From Actinomycetes bacterium (GTDB lineage: Bacteria; Actinomycetota; Acidimicrobiia; Acidimicrobiales; Bog-793), in assembly GCA_021821585.1 (NCBI GenBank), contig JAKACF010000179.1, positions 1 through 6,429 on the forward strand: DNA of 6,429 bases. The letters are read 5' to 3'. The position numbers and the translations under genes are program-made. Shown here in pieces: positions 1 to 6,429 of this stretch. The notes below the pieces were generated by a model. That model saw only the letters and a program-made list of their open reading frames with translations. It searched no databases and was not told the DNA's origin. The stretch's first letter is position 1, and every line of letters begins with the position of its first letter.

Positions 1-71
1 ACGTCGACGAGGCCCTCCGCCACCCGGTCGAGGTCGCCGGCGAGCTCCTCGAGGCGCTCGGAGGCGGGCAC
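1..71 (-). CDS. Start of an unidentified protein, cut by the window edge
   Basis: Reading the minus strand, a GTG directly follows the TAG stop of the acyl-CoA synthetase with no spacer. It opens a frame that runs to the window edge and reads (M)PASERLEELAGDLDRVAEG followed by LVD. All 23 visible codons end in G or C. A GGAGG lies about eleven bases upstream, inside the last codons of the synthetase, so translation could start independently or by coupling. The visible part is a charged, Leu/Glu/Asp-rich stretch that probably forms an amphipathic helix. It is too short to assign to a family. The tight junction suggests it is the second gene of the same transcript. The opposite strand is also open here because of GC bias, so the call rests on the junction, the ribosome-binding site and codon bias. 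Confidence 0.55.
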   Translation of the reverse strand, partial: MPASERLEELAGDLDRVAEGLVD

Positions 72-1712
72 CTAGGCGCCCGCCTCCGCCCCCACGACGG
101 TGAGCTCCCCCTTGGCGAACTCGGCCCGCAGCACCTTCTTGTCGAACTTGCCGACGCTCGTCTTCGGCACCTCGGCGACGAAGGCCCACCGCTCGGGCAC
201 CCACCACCTGGCCACCCGCTCGGAGAGGTAGGCGGCGAGCTCGGCCGGGGTCGCCGAGGCGCCCTCGTGCAGCACGACACAGGCGAGCGGCCGCTCGTCC
301 CAGCGCTCGTCGGGGATCGCCACGACGGCCGCCTCGAAGACGGCCGGATGGCCCATGAGGACGTTCTCGAGCTCGACCGAGGAGATCCACTCCCCGCCGG
401 TCTTGATGACGTCCTTGGTCCGGTCGGTGATGGTGAGGTAGCCGAGCTCGTCGACGGTGCCGACGTCGCCGGTGCGCAGCCAGCCGTCGTGGAAGCGCTC
501 GGGCGAGGGGTCGCCCTGGTAGGAGCCGGTCACCCACGGTCCCCGGACCTCGAACTCGCCCACCGAGCGGCCGTCCCGGGGCGCCACGGCGCCGGTCCCG
601 TCGACGACGCGGACCTCCACCCCGAAGACCGCCCGGCCGGCCTTGGTCCGGTAGGCCCAGGCATCCTCCCCCTCGACGCCCCTCGGCGGGATGGCGACCG
701 AGCCGAGCGGGCTCGTCTCGGTCATCCCCCACGCCTGGATGATGGGCACGCCGTAGCGCTCCTCGAAGCGCTCCATGAGCGAGCGCGGCACGGCCGAACC
801 TCCGCAGACGATGCTGCGGAAGCAGGACAGGTCCGAGCCGTGCGACTCGGCGTAGCGGAGCACGTCGTTCCAGATCGTCGGCACGGCGCCGGCGAAGGTG
901 GGACGCTCGGCCTCGATGATCTTCACGAGCGGCTCGGCCTGGAGGAACTGCTTGGGCATGATGAGGTCCGCACCCGACAGCCAGGCGGAGTAAGGCATCC
1001 CCCAGGCGTTGGCGTGGAACTGCGGGACGACGACGAGCGCCCGGTCGTGGCTCGAGATCCCGAGGGTGGCGGCAGAGGTGCTCGCCAGCGAGTGCAGGTA
1101 GGTCGACCGGTGGCTGTAGGAGACGCCCTTCGGGTTCCCCGTCGTGCCGCTCGTGTAGCACATGGCCGCCGCCTCGTGCTCGTCGAGGACGGGCCAGTCG
1201 TACTGCTCCGGCCGGCCGGCGAGCAGGTCCTCGTAGGCGGTCGTCTCCGCCAGCCGCCCGAGCGGGGCGAAGGCCGAGGTGTCGCCCTCGCCGACGACCA
1301 CGATGCGCTCGACGCTCTCGCACTCCCCGACGACGCGGGCGAGCAGCGGGGCGACCGCCGCGTCGCAGAGGATGACGCGGTCCCCGGCGTGGTCGATCAC
1401 GTACTTCAGCTGCTCGGGGAAGAGGCGGATGTTGAGGGTGTGCAGGACGGCGCCCATGCTCGGGATGGCGAAGTAGGCCTCGACGTGCTCCTGGTGGTTG
1501 AAGCAGAAGGTGCCGACGCGGTCGCCCTGGCCGATGCCGAGCTCGGCCAGGCCGTGGGCGAGCTGGGCGGCGCGGGCCGCCACCTCAGCAAAGCTCGCCC
1601 GCCGGAAGTGGTCCCCCTCGAAGGTCACGACCTCGCTCGTCGGGTAGACCTGGGCGCCGTGCCGCAGGATCTCCCTCACGAGGAGAGGCGCCTCCTGCAT
1701 CGTGCTCCGCAT
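72..1712 (-). CDS. Acyl-CoA synthetase (AMP-forming), medium/long-chain fatty acid-CoA ligase, AlkK / ttLC-FACS-like
   Basis: This 546-residue cytosolic enzyme should activate a fatty acid with ATP to an acyl-adenylate and then form acyl-CoA, feeding beta-oxidation or lipid synthesis. Motifs visible in order: P-loop YTSGTTGNPKG (186-196), HANAWGMPY (233-241), VPTIW (277-281), adenine-site WGMTETSP (328-335), WLRTGD (411-416), the hinge region DRTKDVIKTGGEWISS (430-445) and the C-terminal catalytic lysine K522 in VPKTSVGKF. The HANAW, VPTIW and GGEWISS signatures are those I recall from the Thermus thermophilus long-chain enzyme and AlkK-type ligases rather than acetyl-CoA synthetases. Length is normal for the family and all key residues are present. 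I chose the ATG ending at 1712 because AAGGAG sits five bases before it; an in-frame ATG four codons later lies too far from that site. Exact chain-length preference cannot be read from sequence. Confidence 0.93.
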   Translation of the reverse strand: MRSTMQEAPLLVREILRHGAQVYPTSEVVTFEGDHFRRASFAEVAARAAQLAHGLAELGIGQGDRVGTFCFNHQEHVEAYFAIPSMGAVLHTLNIRLFPEQLKYVIDHAGDRVILCDAAVAPLLARVVGECESVERIVVVGEGDTSAFAPLGRLAETTAYEDLLAGRPEQYDWPVLDEHEAAAMCYTSGTTGNPKGVSYSHRSTYLHSLASTSAATLGISSHDRALVVVPQFHANAWGMPYSAWLSGADLIMPKQFLQAEPLVKIIEAERPTFAGAVPTIWNDVLRYAESHGSDLSCFRSIVCGGSAVPRSLMERFEERYGVPIIQAWGMTETSPLGSVAIPPRGVEGEDAWAYRTKAGRAVFGVEVRVVDGTGAVAPRDGRSVGEFEVRGPWVTGSYQGDPSPERFHDGWLRTGDVGTVDELGYLTITDRTKDVIKTGGEWISSVELENVLMGHPAVFEAAVVAIPDERWDERPLACVVLHEGASATPAELAAYLSERVARWWVPERWAFVAEVPKTSVGKFDKKVLRAEFAKGELTVVGAEAGA

Positions 1713-1717
1713 GGGCT

Positions 1718-1723
1718 CTCCTT
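1718..1723 (-). promoter_or_regulatory. Ribosome-binding site of the acyl-CoA synthetase gene
   Basis: On the minus strand the sequence is AAGGAG, extended on its 5' side by two more A bases, five bases before the ATG at 1712-1710. It is a strong Shine-Dalgarno match and decides between this ATG and the next in-frame ATG at 1700-1698. Confidence 0.8.
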
Positions 1724-1775
1724 TTGGGCCGGGGCTCTCGCCGAGCGCCGGACGACCCGGCTCTCGTGGCCCCTC

Positions 1776-1804
1776 AGGATACGGGCCCGGGGGGGCCCTC
1801 TCCA
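1776..1804 (-). promoter_or_regulatory. Candidate promoter for the acyl-CoA synthetase gene
   Basis: On the minus strand, TGGAGA (1804-1799) and TATCCT (1781-1776) are separated by 17 bases. TGGAGA matches four of six positions of the TTGACA -35 box, and TATCCT has the TAnnnT pattern of a -10 box. It would start transcription about 55-60 bases upstream of the ATG. The spacer is almost pure G/C and contains two GGGCCC copies (1783-1788 and 1793-1798), which is unusual for a promoter. This is a pattern match only, and other sigma factors may be used. Confidence 0.3.
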
Positions 1805-1837
1805 GGGCTTCCCCCGGAGGCGTCCCGCGCGGCGGGC

Positions 1838-1843
1838 TATCCT
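1838..1843 (+). promoter_or_regulatory. Candidate -10 box for the c-di-GMP turnover gene
   Basis: TATCCT lies 18 bases before the GTG start of the plus-strand gene, in the most AT-rich spot of that part of the spacer. No recognisable -35 box lies at the usual distance; the hexamer 17 bases upstream is CGGAGG. If this box is used, the transcript would begin around 1850, leaving a leader barely long enough for the ribosome-binding site at 1851-1856. The call is weak. Confidence 0.2.
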
Positions 1844-1850
1844 TCAGCCC

Positions 1851-1856
1851 GAGGTG
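1851..1856 (+). promoter_or_regulatory. Ribosome-binding site that sets the start of the c-di-GMP turnover gene
   Basis: GAGGTG is a perfect complement to the CACCTC core of the 16S rRNA 3' end and lies five bases before the GTG at 1862. It is the reason for choosing that GTG over the in-frame TTG at 1724, which would give 46 extra Pro/Gly/Ala-rich residues and would start inside the ribosome-binding site of the divergent gene. Confidence 0.65.
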
Positions 1857-1861
1857 GGGCG

Positions 1862-4488
1862 GTGATCTTCGACCAAGCGCCGGTGGCGGCGGACGATCGG
1901 GAGGCGGGCGACGGCGCGGCGACGTTGGCGCGCCCCGGAACCGACGGGGCGGCCACCCGAGCGGCCCGCCTCGCTCCCCTCCTCCTCCTCGAGTGCGACC
2001 GGGACGGCGTCGTCAGCTTCTGCGAAGGCGGGCTGCGCGACGCCCTCTTCCCCGGCGGGGTCGTCGGCCGGCACCTCGGCGACCTCCTCTCTCCACCGGG
2101 GGCGCCCGGAGGGCCCGTCGCCCGGCTGTTGTCCGGCGAGGCCGTGTCGGTGGAGGTGGACCTCGCCGGTCACAGGCTCGAGGTCGCCGGCGCCCCCCGA
2201 CCCGGCGGCGACGGATCGCAGGGCGGGTACGCCCTCGTCGCCGTCGACGTGACCGCCCGGGTCGAGGCCGACGAGGCGGTCGCCGCCTCGGTCCGGCGCC
2301 AGTCGCTCCTCCTCGAGCACGTCTCCGACGTCATCCTCGTGCTGACCGGCGCCGGGATGGTGCGCTCGGCGAACCCGGCCGCCGAGCGGGTGCTCGGCCG
2401 CCGCTGGCGGCCCGGCGAGACCATCGACCCCGGATCCCTCGTCCACCCAGACGACCTCGAGCGCTGCCGCGCCCTCGTCGAGGCGATCCTCGCGCGCCCG
2501 GGCGCCCAGCCGCCCGAGCGCCTCCGGGTGGCGCACGCCGACGGCTCCTTCCGCGAGGTCGAGGTGGTCGGCGACAACCTGACCCACGACCCGGCCGTGG
2601 CGGGCATCGTGGTGACGCTCCACGACGTCACCGACGAGCGCCGGAGCGAGGCGAGGCTGCTCGACCACGCCACCCGCCAGGCCGCCCTCGCCGAGCTCGG
2701 GCGGTGGGCGCTCGCCGGCGTCGACTACCCGAGCCTGCTCGAGGACGCCGTGAAGGTGCTCCGCCAGCGCCTCCCGGCCGACACCGTCCACGTCTTCGAG
2801 TCCTTCCTCGACGCCTCGCTGCTCTCGCTGTCTGCCCGCTTCCCCCATCTCGACGGCGAGGAGCTCGTCTCCGCCGAGCCGACCTCCTCGCCGGCGAGCT
2901 TCGCCCTCGTCACCCAGCAGACCGTCGTCTCGAACGACCTCGACGTCGAGGCGCGCTTCGACGTCCCCGAGCTGTGGACCCGCTCGCGGGCCGTCTCGGT
3001 GATCGAGGCGCCCATCCCCGGCCAGGACATGCCCGTCGGCGTCCTCGGCGTCACGAGCCGGCGCCGGGCCGGCTTCGGTCCCGACGACGTCAACTTCGTC
3101 GAGGCGGTGGCGAACGTGCTGGCGGCGGCCGCCAGCCGGGTGAGGGCGGAGGAGGCGATCAGGGCCCAGGCGCTCACCGACCCGCTCACCGGGCTGGCGA
3201 ACCGCCTCTTCCTCGCCTCCCGGCGGGCCGGCGGTGCACCGGTCCGCCCCGAGTGGAACGGGCGCGACCACTGCGTGCTCGTCGTCGACGTCGACCGCTT
3301 CAAGGAGATCAACGAGACCCTCGGCCACGCCGTCGGCGACCGCGTCCTCGTCGAGGTGGCCCGGCGCCTCGAGCGGATCGGCGACCCGGTCGCCGTCGTC
3401 GCCCGCCTCGGGGCCGACGAGTTCGCCCTCGTCTGCCGGCGCCTCGAGGACGAGGCGGCCGAGGACGACTTCGCCGGGCGGCTGCGCAGCGTCGTGGGCG
3501 AACCGCTCGCCGTCGCCGGCCTCGACCTCCGGCTGCGCTCGAGCATCGGGATCTCCGCCCTCGGGCCGTCCGAGGTGGGCGAGGTCCCCCTCGCCGACCT
3601 CCTGCGCCGGGCCGAGACGGCGATGTTCCAGGCCAAGCGGGAGCACGTCGGGATCCGCCGCTACAGCGACGACCTCGAGCGCTCGAGCCTCGCCCGGCTG
3701 GCGCTCGCGAGCGAGCTCTCCGAGGCGATCGACGCCGGCGAGCTCCGGCTCGACTACCAGCCGAAGGTCGACGTCGAGACGAGACGGGCGGCCGGCGTCG
3801 AGGCGCTCGTGCGCTGGCAGCACCCGACGCGGGGGCTCTTGCTGCCCGACGTCTTCGTCCCGCTCGCCGAGCAGACCGGCCTCGTCCGGGAGCTCACCGC
3901 CTGGGTGCTCGCCCGGGCCTTCGCCGAGTGCGCCTCGTGGCAGCGCGCCGGCTACGAGGTGCCCGTGGCGGTCAACCTCTCGGCCGCCACCGTCCACGAC
4001 CCCTCGCTCCCCGACGCCGTCATGTCGGCGGTCTCACGGGCCGGGCTGGCGGTCGAGGCGGTCGAGCTCGAGATCACCGAGAGCGCCGTCATGGCGGACC
4101 CCGAGGGAGCCATCGCCCGGCTCGAGGAGCTGACCGGCCACGGCATCCGCTTCGCCCTCGACGACTTCGGTACCGGCTACTCGTCCCTCGCCTACCTCCA
4201 GCGCCTCCCCGTGAGCTCGGTGAAGATCGACAAGTCCTTCGTCCGCCCGCTCGGCGGCGACGCCGTCGCCCGGGAGATCGTCCGGGCGGTGGCCGACCTC
4301 GGCCACAGCCTCGACCTCTCGGTGGTCGCCGAGGGCGTCGACTCCGAGGAGGTCCTCGAGGTGACCGGGCTGCTCGGCTGCGACGCCGTCCAGGGCTACC
4401 ACGTCGCCGTCCCGATGACGGCGACGGCGCTCAGGGAGTGGCTCGCCGGGCACGCCGGGCGCCCGGAGGACCAGCCGGGCGACCCGTC

Positions 4489-4507
<19 letters not shown>
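1862..4507 (+). CDS. PAS-PAS-GAF-GGDEF-EAL cyclic di-GMP turnover protein, probably mainly a phosphodiesterase
   Basis: An 881-residue protein with no membrane segment or signal peptide, so a cytosolic sensor-effector. Approximate domains: degenerate PAS-like (37-134), PAS (143-260; ends HDVTDERR), GAF (271-430), GGDEF (433-601) and EAL (615-870). In the GGDEF domain DPLTGLANR (440 on), the metal ligand D476 and base-binding N484 and D493 are kept, but the signature is GADEF (517-521). No RxxD inhibitory site lies five residues before it; the nearest, RIGD, is eight residues away. The EAL domain appears complete: EAL 647-649, N705 (NLS), E737 (EITES), DDFGTGYSSL 767-776, K788 (KIDKSF), E824 (AEGVD) and Q844 (QGY). 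Inference: it hydrolyses c-di-GMP to pGpG, with PAS/GAF ligands and possibly GTP bound by the GGDEF domain as inputs. Weak cyclase activity cannot be excluded. No c-di-GMP receptor gene is adjacent. Confidence 0.92.
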
Positions 4508-5989
<1,482 letters not shown>

Positions 5990-5997
<8 letters not shown>

Positions 5998-6429
5998 TGG
6001 ACACTGCCATGACCGCCTCCCCGGCGACCCCGCCCGCCACGGCCGGGCGGCGGGCGGCCTCGAGCGCCCTCGAGTAGTCACGCGGCATGACCTTCACGAC
6101 CTCCGAGAGCGCCTCCTCCTGGCGGGCGAGGAGGGCCTCCGCCACCCTCGAGCGGGTCTCGGCGAGGTGGCGCTCGATGAGACGGGAGACGAGCCGGCGG
6201 TCCTCCTCGTCGAGCGGCTCCAGGCTGACCATCTCGTGGTTCAGCCGGCGCGCCAGCACCCCGGCGGGGTCATGGACGTAGGCGATGCCGCCCGACATCC
6301 CCGCCGCGAAGTTGCGGCCGGTCGGGCCGAGGACGAGGACCGTCCCCCCCGTCATGTACTCGCAGCCGTGGTCTCCGACGCCTTCGACGACCACCGTCGC
6401 CCCCGAGTTGCGCACGGCGCAGCGCTCGC
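5990..6429 (-). CDS. gltB: Glutamate synthase large/alpha subunit GltB, C-terminal end only
   Basis: The last 145 codons are visible; the gene starts beyond the right edge, and a full GltB is about 1,500 residues. The fragment begins ERCAVRNSGA and continues through VVVEGVGDHGCEYMTGG, VLVLGPTGRNFAAGMSGG and IAYVHD. These are the conserved repeats of the C-terminal GXGXG beta-helix, the structural domain that holds the glutaminase and FMN-synthase domains together. A helical tail follows (ERHLAETRSRVAEALL, then VKVMPRDYSRALEA), typical of GltB. It ends AVSNG-TGA, with the TGA inside the gltD start region (ATGGGTGA), so the two subunits are made from one transcript and probably in coupled fashion. 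The catalytic N-terminal Cys, FMN site and 3Fe-4S cluster lie outside the window and cannot be checked. Confidence 0.95.

Larger units (their letters stand above)
1713..1861. other. Divergent intergenic region
   Basis: This 149-bp spacer separates the acyl-CoA synthetase and c-di-GMP genes and is the only intergenic stretch in the window longer than a few bases. Besides the ribosome-binding sites and promoter-like boxes listed separately, it has a G/C block with two GGGCCC copies (1783-1788, 1793-1798) and a weak five-bp hairpin (GCCCT 1795-1799 with AGGGC 1804-1808). I see no convincing operator palindrome such as a FadR/TetR-type site, no RNA gene and no riboswitch. Confidence 0.6.

Noticed and set aside
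1783..1798. Paired GGGCCC motifs as a regulator-binding site
   Set aside because: The motif is short, self-complementary and made only of G and C in a very GC-rich spacer, with no match to an operator I know.
1724..1861. N-terminal extension of the c-di-GMP protein from an in-frame TTG
   Set aside because: The 46 extra residues are Pro/Gly/Ala-rich with no good ribosome-binding site, and they would start inside the divergent gene's ribosome-binding site. The GTG at 1862 has a perfect GAGGTG at proper distance.
267..1865. Long plus-strand open frame opposite the acyl-CoA synthetase
   Set aside because: It mirrors the synthetase codons in a GC-rich genome where stops are rare. Its product is low-complexity (Asp/Arg/Gly/Val-rich) with no domain motif, while the minus strand shows all motifs of a real enzyme.
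1844..3997. Minus-strand open frame of 717 codons opposite the c-di-GMP gene
   Set aside because: It is an antisense shadow: composition is Gly/Glu/Asp/Arg/Val-rich with no recognisable domain, and the plus frame carries clear PAS, GAF, GGDEF and EAL motifs.
4455..4466. CCGGGCGCCCGG palindrome downstream of the gltD stop as a possible gltD terminator
   Set aside because: It is a loop-less palindrome within coding sequence; a hairpin would have only a four-bp stem, and there is no T tract. Such GC palindromes are expected at this base composition.
5998..6081. 28-residue N-terminal extension of GltD
   Set aside because: It would overlap gltB deeply, and its residues are Arg/Pro/Gly-rich and unlike any GltD start. 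MGDPKAFL at 5997 fits the family N-terminus.

Overview
By eye this is a very GC-rich, gene-dense bacterial window: nearly every third codon position is G or C, and GTG is used as a start. This fits a high-GC actinomycete (Actinomycetota). An Acidimicrobiia-like lineage is possible from the style of the PAS-GAF-GGDEF-EAL protein, but the window has no phylogenetic marker, so this is inference.

Layout from left to right: (1) bases 1-71, minus strand, hold the first codons of an unidentified gene. Its GTG directly follows the stop codon of its upstream neighbour. (2) Bases 72-1712, minus strand, encode an AMP-forming acyl-CoA synthetase of the medium/long-chain type (AlkK / Thermus ttLC-FACS-like). 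(3) Bases 1713-1861 are a 149-bp divergent intergenic region with the ribosome-binding sites of both flanking genes and weak promoter-like boxes. (4) Bases 1862-4507, plus strand, encode an 881-residue cytosolic c-di-GMP turnover protein with order PAS-PAS-GAF-GGDEF-EAL. Its EAL half looks catalytically intact, while its GGDEF half carries GADEF and lacks the usual inhibitory RxxD site. (5) Bases 4489-5997, minus strand, are gltD (glutamate synthase small subunit), convergent with the c-di-GMP gene and overlapping its 3' end by 19 bp. (6) Bases 5990 to the window end, minus strand, are the last 145 codons of gltB (glutamate synthase large subunit), overlapping gltD by 8 bp.

Functionally, gltB and gltD form one translationally coupled operon for NADPH-dependent glutamate synthesis from glutamine and 2-oxoglutarate. 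The acyl-CoA synthetase and the small downstream gene form a second minus-strand unit for fatty-acid activation. The c-di-GMP gene is a single-gene unit between them, divergent from one and convergent with the other. No functional link among the three units can be shown from sequence alone.

I found no mobile element, CRISPR array, tRNA, rRNA or obvious transfer signature. This is mostly an ordinary chromosomal region. The points most worth a second look are the degenerate GGDEF motif and a perfect 12-bp hairpin just after the c-di-GMP gene that is embedded in the coding end of gltD.
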